DNA from: Ruminococcus sp.
Lineage (GTDB): Bacteria; Bacillota; Clostridia; Oscillospirales; Ruminococcaceae
Assembly: GCA_021199375.1 (NCBI GenBank)
Contig: JAJQIB010000028.1
Span: 1 to 32,848, forward strand
Reading direction: 5' to 3'
DNA length: 32,848 nt
The translations under genes were made by a program, and so were the position numbers. The notes under the pieces were generated by a model. It saw only the letters and a program-made list of their open reading frames with translations, did not search any database and was not told where the DNA came from. Positions 1 to 7,405 of the stretch are shown piece after piece. Within the stretch, counting starts at the first letter, position 1. Each line of letters starts with the position of its first letter.

Positions 1-22
1 CCTCTTTTGGGTCAGCTTGTTC

Positions 23-51
23 ATTATATCACCTTGCCGCTTGTTTGTCAA
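23..51 (-). promoter_or_regulatory. Perfect-consensus sigma-A promoter firing left off the edge
   Basis: Read on the minus strand, TTGACA (46-51) and TATAAT (23-28) are separated by exactly 17 bases. The start of RNA should fall near 16, so the transcript leaves the window at once and its gene is not visible. An ATG inside the -10 element (22-24) is open to the edge and has an AAGGTG upstream, but it would lie before the expected RNA start, so I do not call a gene there. Confidence 0.7.
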
Positions 52-167
52 TGAAGAAATTGTAAAGAAATTTTGCGTTTTAGATTAATTTGACCTCGTT
101 CGAGTTTATACTACACCGATTTCGCATCTATCCCGCTTCTGTTCACAAAACATTAATCATTTGACTG

Positions 168-196
168 TTGAAAATATAAGAAAACATTAGTATAAT
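168..196 (+). promoter_or_regulatory. Promoter of the P-II gene pair
   Basis: TTGAAA (168-173) and TATAAT (191-196) are 17 bases apart. The RNA would start near 203, leaving a leader of about 80 bases before the start codon at 282. It is divergent from the leftward promoter at 23-51; the bases between hold no gene that I can see. Confidence 0.65.
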
Positions 197-227
197 ATAA
201 TTGTAATCGAATATTGACCCCAATGAT

Positions 228-264
228 GCGGTTGTTCTTTTTTAGATCAACCGCTTTGTTTTTT
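228..264 (+). terminator. Terminator-like hairpin in the P-II leader (possible attenuator)
   Basis: GCGGTTG (228-234) pairs with CAACCGC (248-254) and is followed by a T-rich run to 264, only a few bases before the ribosome site at 267-273. It lies downstream of the promoter at 168-196, so it would either attenuate transcription of the P-II genes or stop read-through from further upstream. No antiterminator partner is obvious. Confidence 0.5.
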
Positions 265-281
265 ATAAGGAGGATGGATTT

Positions 282-593
282 ATGCTTATGATTAAAGCCA
301 TTGTTGCTCCTGAGTGCAGCGATGCCGTTATTGATTCACTTGGTGCTGAGGGATTTTCCGCAATTACTCGTGTCAAGGTCAAGGATCGTAGTGCTGCATC
401 GATCACTGTAAACGGCACCAATCCCGATGAGCAGGACATGGATATGCTTATGATTTGCTGTCAAAATACAGATAAATCTGCTATTGTCAGCATTATCGCT
501 GATAAAACCAACCTTAACGACATCAGCGGAAAAATCTTCATCTCTCCTGTAGATGAGGTTTACACTATAAGCAGCAAAACCAAAGGATTGTAA
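282..593 (+). CDS. P-II family nitrogen regulator, NifI1-like
   Basis: A 103-residue P-II signal protein. P-II trimers bind ATP/ADP and 2-oxoglutarate and control nitrogen enzymes or transporters. The C-terminal half (GKIFISPVDEVYTI, ending KTKGL) is typical of NifI1, the form that in methanogens and clostridia pairs with NifI2 to inhibit nitrogenase. The T-loop region (about residues 35-55) has no tyrosine, so the uridylylation site of GlnB/GlnK is absent, as expected for NifI. The usual GRGK element after the first helix is replaced by KDRS, which may change nucleotide binding. The start is fixed by AAGGAGG at 267-273, 8 bases before the ATG. The NifI2-like gene follows after 40 bases in the same direction. 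No nif structural gene is in the window, so the target is unknown. Confidence 0.82.
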   Translation: MLMIKAIVAPECSDAVIDSLGAEGFSAITRVKVKDRSAASITVNGTNPDEQDMDMLMICCQNTDKSAIVSIIADKTNLNDISGKIFISPVDEVYTISSKTKGL

Positions 594-633
594 AAAGCTT
601 TATTTTCACACATTATAGAAAGGAATGATATTC

Positions 634-990
634 ATGAAAGAAATGATTGCAATTATTAGAGAAACCAAGTACGAGGCAACTGTTCGCTCGCTTGATGCTG
701 CGGGTATTGGAATTGCCGCATCCTATTCTTGTATGGGACGCGGAAAGAAAAGCCTTGGCACACAGTTCATGTCTGCCATGTCCCAATTTCTAAACAGCTC
801 TAGTACTCATGATACTCATTCTCTTATTCCTAAGCGTGTTCTAGCTCTTTATGTCGAAGACGACCTTGTAGATTATGCCGTACAGGTGATTATGGATAAA
901 AATTCCACACGTAATCCCGGAGACGGAAAAATTTTCGTCATTCCCGTCGAGCAGGGCTCGATTGTAAGAGCCGCCGATGATGTAGCTTAG
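634..990 (+). CDS. P-II family nitrogen regulator, NifI2-like
   Basis: A 118-residue P-II protein. It begins MKEMIAIIR, keeps the GRGKK element at about residues 38-42, has a long T-loop rich in Ser, Thr and Met (about 43-65), and then the IPKRVLALYVEDD and GDGKIFVIPVE blocks typical of NifI2. The start at 634 is preferred over an in-frame ATG at 625, because AGGA at 621-624 lies 9 bases before 634 but touches 625. It follows the NifI1-like gene in one transcript, and NifI1 and NifI2 are known to form a heterocomplex. The T-loop lacks the conserved GlnK tyrosine. A hairpin at 1045-1076 probably ends the transcript. What the pair regulates here cannot be read from the window. Confidence 0.82.
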   Translation: MKEMIAIIRETKYEATVRSLDAAGIGIAASYSCMGRGKKSLGTQFMSAMSQFLNSSSTHDTHSLIPKRVLALYVEDDLVDYAVQVIMDKNSTRNPGDGKIFVIPVEQGSIVRAADDVA

Positions 991-1044
991 CTCTTTCTCA
1001 CCTACATATATACATTTTTCCAAAAAGGAAAGTATGAAAAGCTT

Positions 1045-1085
1045 CACCGCTGCTTTACTCTCTCAAAGCAGCGGTGTACCTTTAT
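1045..1085 (+). terminator. Terminator of the P-II operon
   Basis: A perfect 12-base-pair stem, CACCGCTGCTTT (1045-1056) with AAAGCAGCGGTG (1065-1076), with an 8-base loop. It is followed by a weak T-rich stretch (TACCTTTAT). The strong stem makes termination likely despite the poor T-run. Confidence 0.6.
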
Positions 1086-1118
1086 CACTAACCATTTAAC
1101 CATTTAATCCTTAACCGC

Positions 1119-1153
1119 AAAAAGCGAGTGCAACTCATATGCGCTCGCTTTTT
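1119..1153. terminator. Bidirectional terminator between the P-II and ABC operons
   Basis: AAAAAGCGAG (1119-1128) pairs with CTCGCTTTTT (1144-1153), giving a T-run after the stem on both strands. It ends the leftward marR-ABC operon, whose last stop is at 1171, and backs up the P-II terminator. Confidence 0.8.
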
Positions 1154-1170
1154 GTTAGATATTAAAGGCA

Positions 1171-3108
1171 TTACTCCAGCTCAAACGCTCCGGTGTAAAG
1201 CTGATAGTACTTGCCCTTTTCGGCAATAAGCTTGTCGTGACTGCCACGCTCAATGATCCTGCCTTGCTCAAGAACCATTATAACATCTGAATTCTGTACA
1301 GTAGACAGTCTGTGTGCAATTACAAATACCGTTCTACCATACATAAGTCCGTCCATTCCACGCTGAACAAGCGCTTCTGTTCTGGTATCGATTGAGGATG
1401 TCGCCTCATCAAGAATCATTACCGGAGGATCTGCAACCGCCGCTCTTGCAATTGAGATCAGCTGACGCTGTCCCTGTGACAGATTAGCGCCATTTCCTGT
1501 AAGCATGGTGTTGTAGCCCTCAGGAAGTCTGCGGATAAAGTCATCTGCGTTTGCGAGGCGAGCCGCTGCTACGCACTCCTCATCACTTGCGTCAAGATTT
1601 CCATATCTAATGTTATCCATAACCGTTCCAGTGAAGAGATTAACATCCTGAAGCACTATTCCCAGTGAACGTCTTAGGTCGCTCTTCTTTATCTTATTGA
1701 TGTTTATTCCATCATATCTAATCTTGCCGTCGGCAATGTCATAGAAACGATTGATGAGGTTCGTGATTGTAGTCTTACCCGCTCCTGTTGCGCCGACAAA
1801 TGCCACCTTCTGTCCGCTTTCAGCATAAACCGATACATTATGAAGTACAATCTTTTCAGGAACATATCCAAAATCCACATCATCAAGCTCAACTCGTCCT
1901 TCAACCTTGGTAAGTGTAGTTGTGCCGTCGTTATGCGGATGCTTCCATGCCCAGATGTTCGTTTTTTCCTCGCACTCTTCAAGCTCGCCATCTGCTCCAT
2001 ACTTAGCATTTACGAGTGTTACATATCCCTCGTCCTGCTCAGGCTGCTCGTCAAGCATCTGATATATTCTCGCCGAGCCTGCCATTGCCATAGCTACAGC
2101 GTTTATCTGGTTTGAAATCTGTGAAATATTCTGGCAGAACTGTCTTGTCATGTTTAAGAAAGGTACTACTACAGCAATGGTCATCGCCTGTCCCGATATT
2201 GAAATATTCTTCACTCCGGAAAGCACAAGCAAAGCACCAACAATAGCTGCTAGAATATACATAATATTGCCAATATTTCCCATTATAGGCATCAGAATAT
2301 TTGCAAACTTGTTAGCCTCCTTTGCATCCTCATACAGCTGACCATTTACCTTGTCAAAGTCCTCTTTAGCACGCTCTTCATGAGTAAATACCTTGACTAC
2401 CTTCTGTCCCTCGATCATCTCTTCTACAAAGCCCTCGGTTTTACCAAGTGATCTTTGCTGCTTTAGAAAATAATTCGCACTCCTGCCGCCAATGTTTTTT
2501 ATAACTATAATCATTATTACAACACCGCATAATACAAGAAGCGTCATCCACAAGCTAAGATAGATCATTTCGACAAATAGCACTAAAAGCGTAAGACCTA
2601 CCGTAAGCAGCTGAGGTATCGTCTGTGAAATCAGCTGTCTTAGCGTATCAATATCATTTGTGTAATGACTCATAATATCGCCGTGCTGATTTTGGTCGAA
2701 ATACTTAATTGGCAGCTTCTCCATGCTCGTAAACATTCTGGTTCTCATCTTATGAAGATGTCCCTGAGTAACTATAGCCATTAGCCTTGTATAGGTTGTC
2801 GTGCCCACAATTCCAAGCACATAAAATGCAAGCATTGTAATAAGAATTGTTACAATTTCAGGCTTTGCATAGTCAATTGCAGCTGCCTTGCCATCGCTGC
2901 CGTAAACATCAAGTCCCTCCTCGATTACGCTTATAAGGCTGTTCATGAACAGTGACGAAACAGTCGAGGCTACTGCGCTTAAAACTATACAGATTACTAC
3001 AATAATTGAATATGATTTGTAATTTAAAAATACGTCCTTTATAACTCTGCCTACAAGAGAAAAGGATATTTTTGCGTTAGTACGCGGTCCTGGTCCGGGT
3101 CCTGGCAT
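1171..3108 (-). CDS. ABC exporter subunit 2 (catalytically complete NBD)
   Basis: A 645-residue half-transporter: an N-terminal six-helix exporter domain (about 20-340) and a C-terminal ATPase. The Walker A is GATGAGKT (about 440), the signature is LSQGQ (about 543), the Walker B is ILDEATSSID with the catalytic Glu (about 567), and the switch His lies in AHRLST (about 598). The signature has Gln in place of the first Gly of LSGGQ. This fits the partner that holds the active Walker site in heterodimeric exporters of the TM287/288, BmrCD and LmrCD kind. An insert of about 40 residues separates the two domains, and the protein begins with a Pro-Gly repeat. The start lies 1 base after the stop of subunit 1, and its ribosome site (GAGGAGGT) is inside that gene, so the two are translationally coupled. 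The substrate is unknown; drugs or lipids are usual. Confidence 0.9.
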   Translation of the reverse strand: MPGPGPGPRTNAKISFSLVGRVIKDVFLNYKSYSIIVVICIVLSAVASTVSSLFMNSLISVIEEGLDVYGSDGKAAAIDYAKPEIVTILITMLAFYVLGIVGTTTYTRLMAIVTQGHLHKMRTRMFTSMEKLPIKYFDQNQHGDIMSHYTNDIDTLRQLISQTIPQLLTVGLTLLVLFVEMIYLSLWMTLLVLCGVVIMIIVIKNIGGRSANYFLKQQRSLGKTEGFVEEMIEGQKVVKVFTHEERAKEDFDKVNGQLYEDAKEANKFANILMPIMGNIGNIMYILAAIVGALLVLSGVKNISISGQAMTIAVVVPFLNMTRQFCQNISQISNQINAVAMAMAGSARIYQMLDEQPEQDEGYVTLVNAKYGADGELEECEEKTNIWAWKHPHNDGTTTLTKVEGRVELDDVDFGYVPEKIVLHNVSVYAESGQKVAFVGATGAGKTTITNLINRFYDIADGKIRYDGININKIKKSDLRRSLGIVLQDVNLFTGTVMDNIRYGNLDASDEECVAAARLANADDFIRRLPEGYNTMLTGNGANLSQGQRQLISIARAAVADPPVMILDEATSSIDTRTEALVQRGMDGLMYGRTVFVIAHRLSTVQNSDVIMVLEQGRIIERGSHDKLIAEKGKYYQLYTGAFELE

Positions 3109-3109
3109 A

Positions 3110-4852
3110 TTATCCTACCTCCTCATTGCTCTTAGTTTGAGAATAGTAAACCTCTTGATATATCTCATTGCTTTCAAGAAGCTCGTCATGCGTGCCTACA
3201 GCGTTAATTCTGCCGCCATCAAGGACTATTATCTGATCTGCATCCTGAACCGAGGCTATTCTCTGTGCTATAATTATCTTTGTTGTATCGGGTATCTCTT
3301 CAGCAAAAGCCTTTCTTATAAGAGCATCGGTCTTTGTGTCAACTGCACTTGTTGAGTCATCGAGTATCAAAATCTTTGGCTTTTTAAGAAGTGCTCTTGC
3401 TATACAAAGACGCTGCTTTTGTCCGCCCGACACGTTGCTTCCGCCCTGCTCAATATAGGTATCATATTTTTCGGGGAATCTCTGTACAAATTCATCCGCT
3501 TGGGCAAGCTGACAGACACGCTCTACCTCTTCATCTGTTGCATTCTCATCGCCCCAGCGAATGTTTTCCTTTATTGTACCCGAAAAAAGTACATTCTTTT
3601 GCAGCACTACCGAAACGGCATCTCTAAGCGTTTTGAGGTCATAGCTGCGCACGTCAACTCCGCCTACCCTTACATCACCATCAGTTACATCGTAAAGACG
3701 TGGGATAAGCTGTATCAATGAAGTCTTCGAGCTTCCTGTGCCTCCGATAATTCCTATCGTTTGTCCTGACTTTATGTGCAGATCTACATTCTCAAGCACA
3801 TTTTTATCAGCATTCTTCGAGTATGCAAAGGTTACACCGTTAAAATCAATGCTTCCGTCTGCTACAGTCATTATCGGATTTTCAGGATTTGTGATAGTGC
3901 TTTCATCATCAAGCACCTCTACAATACGGCGTGCCGACTCAATTGCCATTGTTACCATTACAAAAACCATCGAGAGCATCATCAGACTCATAAGCACCTG
4001 TACGCTGTAGGTAATAAGGCTAGACAAATCGCCTACAAGCATATCACTGCCGCCCGATTTTACAATCTTGTTAGCTCCGAAATAGGAAATTACAAGCATC
4101 AGTGTGTACATACAAAACTGCATAAGCGGTGTGTTAAATGCAAGAATCTTTTCTGCTTTGGTAAAGTCGTTCTTTAGATTGTCACTTGCCTTATTAAACT
4201 TATTTATTTCATAGTCCTCACGAACATAAGCCTTTACCACACGTATTCCGCTTACATTCTCTTGAACAGACTCGTTTAGTGCATCATATTTCTTGAATAC
4301 CTTTCTAAATAAAGGCATGGTAGATGCCATTACTATAGCAAGTCCGACAATAAGCACCGGTAAAATGAACACATAAGTAACCGATAGACTCGGACTCATT
4401 GTGATTGACATTACAAGTGCAAAGATGAACATAAAAGGCGTTCTTACAGCAGTTCTTATAATCATCATATAAGCATTTTGTACATTCGTAACATCAGTTG
4501 TAAGACGCGTTACAAGGCTCGAGGTTGAAAACTTATCAATATTTGCAAAGGAAAATCCCTGTACCTTATAAAATAGATCATGACGCAGATTCTTTGCAAA
4601 TCCGCAGGATGCGGTTGCACAGTTCCAGCCCGATGCTGCTCCACAGAAAAGCGATGCCATAGCCATTACAAGCAGGATGAGTCCGTACTTAATTACCTCG
4701 CTCATTTCACATCCACTTTGAAGTCCATTTACAAGCTTAGCAATAATAAAAGGAATAATGCATTCAAGTATAACCTCAAGCATTACAAATAAAGGTGTTA
4801 AGATAGAAGTCTTTTTATACTCTCGTACACAAGACAACAGTTTTTTAACCAT
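3110..4852 (-). CDS. ABC exporter subunit 1 (degenerate NBD)
   Basis: A 580-residue half-transporter with six predicted membrane helices (about 15-310) and an ATPase domain. The Walker A is GGTGSSKT (about 372) and the signature VSGGQ (about 475) is intact. The Walker B reads ILILDDSTSAVD (about 494), with Asp where the catalytic Glu should be, and the switch His is Gln (IIAQRIAS, about 530). These two changes mark the non-hydrolysing site of heterodimeric exporters. Paired with subunit 2, one ATP site would be complete (subunit 2 Walker motifs with this VSGGQ) and one degenerate. The ATG overlaps the last codons of marR (ATGGTTAA), and the ribosome site AGGAGG lies just inside marR. This points to coupled expression under the MarR regulator and so to export of the compound the regulator senses. 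Confidence 0.9.
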   Translation of the reverse strand: MVKKLLSCVREYKKTSILTPLFVMLEVILECIIPFIIAKLVNGLQSGCEMSEVIKYGLILLVMAMASLFCGAASGWNCATASCGFAKNLRHDLFYKVQGFSFANIDKFSTSSLVTRLTTDVTNVQNAYMMIIRTAVRTPFMFIFALVMSITMSPSLSVTYVFILPVLIVGLAIVMASTMPLFRKVFKKYDALNESVQENVSGIRVVKAYVREDYEINKFNKASDNLKNDFTKAEKILAFNTPLMQFCMYTLMLVISYFGANKIVKSGGSDMLVGDLSSLITYSVQVLMSLMMLSMVFVMVTMAIESARRIVEVLDDESTITNPENPIMTVADGSIDFNGVTFAYSKNADKNVLENVDLHIKSGQTIGIIGGTGSSKTSLIQLIPRLYDVTDGDVRVGGVDVRSYDLKTLRDAVSVVLQKNVLFSGTIKENIRWGDENATDEEVERVCQLAQADEFVQRFPEKYDTYIEQGGSNVSGGQKQRLCIARALLKKPKILILDDSTSAVDTKTDALIRKAFAEEIPDTTKIIIAQRIASVQDADQIIVLDGGRINAVGTHDELLESNEIYQEVYYSQTKSNEEVG

Positions 4853-5315
4853 ACATTTCGTCCTCCTGTGCCAAATTCTTCTTTATTTTGTCACACACCT
4901 TGTAGAAAATCTCAAGATTCTCCTCAGGTATTCCGTGCGAGACTATTTTCTGAAAGCGCTCAAACTGCTCAAGCTTTTGCTCGTTTACGCGTCTTCCCTT
5001 ATCGGTAAGTACAAGCTTTTTAAGTCTTGCATCGTAAGGTACAGGCTCTCTGGCAATAAGTCCCTTGCGCTCCATAAGTGTTACAGATTTTGATACGGTA
5101 GCACGACGCACCTTAAAGCTTTCCTCAAGGTCACGCTGAAAAACATCCTTGTCCTCATTATCGGCAATATAGCCCAAAATCCAGCCATTAGAAGCCGTAA
5201 CCGGATCCTCATCAACCGGACAATGGTCACGAAGTCCACGTGCCATTAAATTTGACAGCATCCTTACCTCCGGACCAAGATAACGCTTCTTTTCTTTACT
5301 TGAATTCTCGCTCAT
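4845..5315 (-). CDS. MarR-family transcriptional regulator
   Basis: A 156-residue winged-helix regulator. The recognition helix region is RRATVSKSVTLMERKGLI (about residues 72-89), followed by the wing DARLKKLVLTDKGR, the standard MarR layout. MarR proteins are dimers that bind palindromes near their own promoter and let go on binding a small phenolic or other ligand. As first gene of the operon it probably represses itself and the two ABC genes. AAAGGAGG lies 8 bases before the ATG. The inverted repeat GTTAGCT/AGCTAAC at 5364-5392, just downstream of a perfect promoter, is the best candidate operator, although it also resembles a leader hairpin. The ligand is unknown. Confidence 0.88.
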   Translation of the reverse strand: MSENSSKEKKRYLGPEVRMLSNLMARGLRDHCPVDEDPVTASNGWILGYIADNEDKDVFQRDLEESFKVRRATVSKSVTLMERKGLIAREPVPYDARLKKLVLTDKGRRVNEQKLEQFERFQKIVSHGIPEENLEIFYKVCDKIKKNLAQEDEMYG

Positions 5316-5349
5316 TTCAGTGTCCTCCTTTTAATTTCATATCAGCAAA

Positions 5350-5392
5350 GCTAAAATAAAAAAGTTAGCTCAGCGACTGTTTACCAGCTAAC
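5350..5392 (-). promoter_or_regulatory. Inverted repeat in the marR leader: operator or attenuator
   Basis: AGCTAAC (5386-5392) and GTTAGCT (5364-5370) are 7-base arms around a 15-base centre. They lie in the leader of the leftward operon, about 15 bases after the expected RNA start. On the transcribed strand the repeat is followed by a T-rich run (5363 down to 5350), so as RNA it resembles an intrinsic terminator. A MarR operator is the alternative reading. Confidence 0.45.
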
Positions 5393-5414
5393 AATTAGCC
5401 TGCTTACAATGTCA

Positions 5415-5443
5415 ATTATACCAAAGATATAGTCTAATGTCAA
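5415..5443 (-). promoter_or_regulatory. Promoter of the marR-ABC operon
   Basis: On the minus strand TTGACA (5438-5443) and TATAAT (5415-5420) are 17 bases apart, a perfect match. The RNA start is expected near 5408, with a leader of about 90 bases. The remaining 5444-5512 holds no other feature that I can support. Confidence 0.8.
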
Positions 5444-5512
5444 TAGCATATTGCACAAAAAACTATGAAAGTTTTGTGAAAGATTCTCACTTATTGCACA
5501 CCATTCCATTCA

Positions 5513-5540
5513 TTGATTATTTGCTAAAAATTCATATAAA
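5513..5540 (+). promoter_or_regulatory. Possible promoter of the sigma-factor operon
   Basis: TTGATT (5513-5518) and TATAAA (5535-5540) are 16 bases apart. The expected RNA start near 5547 fits a gene start at 5621. An autoregulated ECF promoter could also lie here, but without the cognate consensus I cannot identify it. Confidence 0.4.
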
Positions 5541-5620
5541 GCTCACATCTTTTCGCTCATTAAATGTCATTATTGAGTAGAAGTAGGAAAAATCCAAAAA
5601 GAACAGGAGATGAGAAAAAA

Positions 5621-6214
5621 ATGACCGAGAAAAATCTGCAAAGCAGCCCAGTACCGAGGATTATCATGTATAAAACCGGTGCGGCAGAATATGAAGATCC
5701 ACCAAATGATGAGCTAATCATACGCTGCATGACCGATAAGGATGCGCTTGAAAGGCTATTTGTGCAATATAAAAATGACGTATTCGCCTTTTCACTTAGC
5801 CTTTATAACAATCGCACCATTGCCGAGGATTGTGTAGGTGAAACGTTCATGCGCCTGCCAAAGGCTGCAAAAAGCTACAAAAAGGGTGCTTCTGAAATTG
5901 CGTTTATACTCGGAGTCGCCAAAAACGTTTCACGTGAGCTCTATCGAAGTGAAGCTAGATTTCGTGCGGGTGCAAAACGCATGGAGGAGGATTTTCCAAT
6001 CGATGCCGCACCTCAATCGGGAATGCTTGAAATTGTTCGCACACTTCCCTCACGAATGAAGGTGCCTATAATGCTGCACCTCTATAGCGGCATGACCTTT
6101 AATGAAATAGCCAAGCTTTTAGGTGTCCCGGAAAGCACGATAAAATCAAGATACCAAAAAGCAATTAGAATTATTTCAGCAAAATACCAAAACGACTCAA
6201 ATTTTTACTTCTAA
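5621..6214 (+). CDS. ECF-type sigma-70 family RNA polymerase sigma factor
   Basis: A 197-residue two-domain sigma factor. Region 2 (about 30-100; starts DKDALERLFVQYKNDVFAFS) binds core polymerase and the -10, and region 4 (about 130-190; LPSRMKVPIMLHLYSGMTFN, then EIAKLLGVPESTIKSR) is the helix-turn-helix for the -35. There is no region 1.1 or 3, as in ECF factors. The start at 5621 has AGGAG at 5605-5609, whereas the longer in-frame start at 5564 has no ribosome site and would lie close to the RNA start. The next gene begins 16 bases on and encodes a one-pass membrane protein, the usual layout for a sigma factor and its anti-sigma or sensor. The regulon and signal are unknown. Confidence 0.82.
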   Translation: MTEKNLQSSPVPRIIMYKTGAAEYEDPPNDELIIRCMTDKDALERLFVQYKNDVFAFSLSLYNNRTIAEDCVGETFMRLPKAAKSYKKGASEIAFILGVAKNVSRELYRSEARFRAGAKRMEEDFPIDAAPQSGMLEIVRTLPSRMKVPIMLHLYSGMTFNEIAKLLGVPESTIKSRYQKAIRIISAKYQNDSNFYF

Positions 6215-6230
6215 AAAAGGAGGAAACGAT

Positions 6231-7322
6231 ATGAAAGACAACAAAACCAAAAGCAAATTACCTGATGAAGAGATGATAGAAGTACTTCTTAAATCCGACA
6301 TTGATGCCGCTGCTAAAAATGCAGGAAATCTTAATGAGATTTTAGACGGAGCATATGGCAGCATTCCTCAGGTTAAGCGTGGCAGCAGAACCTTTATAAT
6401 ACCTGCTGTATGCTGTGCCGTGCTTGCACTTGTGCTAGGCTTCACTCAGATTTTCTCGGTTGATTTTTATGACTTCTCAACGGCAAAAAGTGCAAAGGAA
6501 GAGGGCGATTCTAGCAGTACACTTATTAGTGAAGGCACAGATACCGACAATTACACACGACTTTGTTTATTATCAACAACATGTGGTGAATATACCGATG
6601 ACGGCGAGCCTGCCTCAAACGATTATACGCTTAGCTATAGCTTCACATCGGGGCTAACATATAACTCTACAGATACGCAAATAGCCTATACCTACGTAAT
6701 CTGTGAAGGAGATGTTCTCTACTCCGGTGCTAATCAGCTTACATCAAATAAACTAAATGAGGAAATCAGCTTTAGCTTGAATGACATCACTGATTGTAGA
6801 TATGTTTTTACCTATATAGTAACTGTATGTATATCCACAGACTCGTCAGGAGCTATAAAAAGCAAATCAGCAATTGATATAATACAGCTTGAAAACGTCA
6901 ACTTCAATTCAGAATATGCGGATATGGCATATGACAGCTGTGACGAAGCGGTTGAAATTACCTATGAATACAAGCAAGACACCGAGATTTACAGTCCATC
7001 AGTCAAGCTTGAAACAGTAGAGGATTCAACACCTGCTATGGTTCTTTTAAATCAAGATGAATCGCTAAGCGATATGTGGGATATGGTTTTAATAAAGTTC
7101 ACATTGAACTCGCTGGATTCAAATTCCTACAAAACGATAAATAATATAGATTTGAGCTTAGCAGATATGATCACAGACAATAACGTATACCAAACCGCAA
7201 TAGCAACGATTAAAATTGAGGATTTCCTAGACATATCGGATGATAGCCTAGTCTTTGCAATAGCTACCGGTCATGATTATGGAGAATCAGCCTTAAGCTC
7301 GGTATACAGCATGAGTGAATAA
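6231..7322 (+). CDS. Single-pass membrane protein, putative anti-sigma factor or sensor
   Basis: A 363-residue protein I do not recognise as a named family. It has a charged cytoplasmic segment (residues 1-50), one strong membrane helix (about 53-75; starts TFIIPAVCCAVLALVLGF) and a long acidic, Ser/Thr/Tyr-rich outer domain (about 80-363) with few cysteines. AAGGAGG lies 7 bases before the ATG. Position right after an ECF-type sigma gene, cytoplasmic N-terminus and single helix all fit an anti-sigma factor that senses something outside the membrane. No zinc-binding HxxxCxxC anti-sigma motif is present, so the binding segment would be of another type. That function is inference from context. 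The terminator at 7356-7395 ends the operon. Confidence 0.72.
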   Translation: MKDNKTKSKLPDEEMIEVLLKSDIDAAAKNAGNLNEILDGAYGSIPQVKRGSRTFIIPAVCCAVLALVLGFTQIFSVDFYDFSTAKSAKEEGDSSSTLISEGTDTDNYTRLCLLSTTCGEYTDDGEPASNDYTLSYSFTSGLTYNSTDTQIAYTYVICEGDVLYSGANQLTSNKLNEEISFSLNDITDCRYVFTYIVTVCISTDSSGAIKSKSAIDIIQLENVNFNSEYADMAYDSCDEAVEITYEYKQDTEIYSPSVKLETVEDSTPAMVLLNQDESLSDMWDMVLIKFTLNSLDSNSYKTINNIDLSLADMITDNNVYQTAIATIKIEDFLDISDDSLVFAIATGHDYGESALSSVYSMSE

Positions 7323-7355
7323 TCAGGCGAAGGAAATAAAAAAACTATGTAGAAC

Positions 7356-7395
7356 AAGTAAGCGACTGCCGTTTAGTTTCGGCAGTCGCTTACTT
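7356..7395. terminator. Terminator shared by the sigma operon and the LCP gene
   Basis: AAGTAAGCGACTGCCG (7356-7371) pairs perfectly with CGGCAGTCGCTTACTT (7380-7395), a 16-base-pair stem with an 8-base loop between convergent genes. The T-run is short on the plus strand. On the minus strand a seven-T run lies further out. Confidence 0.8.
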
Positions 7396-7405
7396 TATCT
7401 AACTA

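Noticed and set aside
1-24. Start of a leftward coding sequence (ATG at 24, AAGGTG upstream)
   Set aside because: The ATG lies inside the -10 of a perfect promoter and would precede the RNA start, and only 8 codons are visible.
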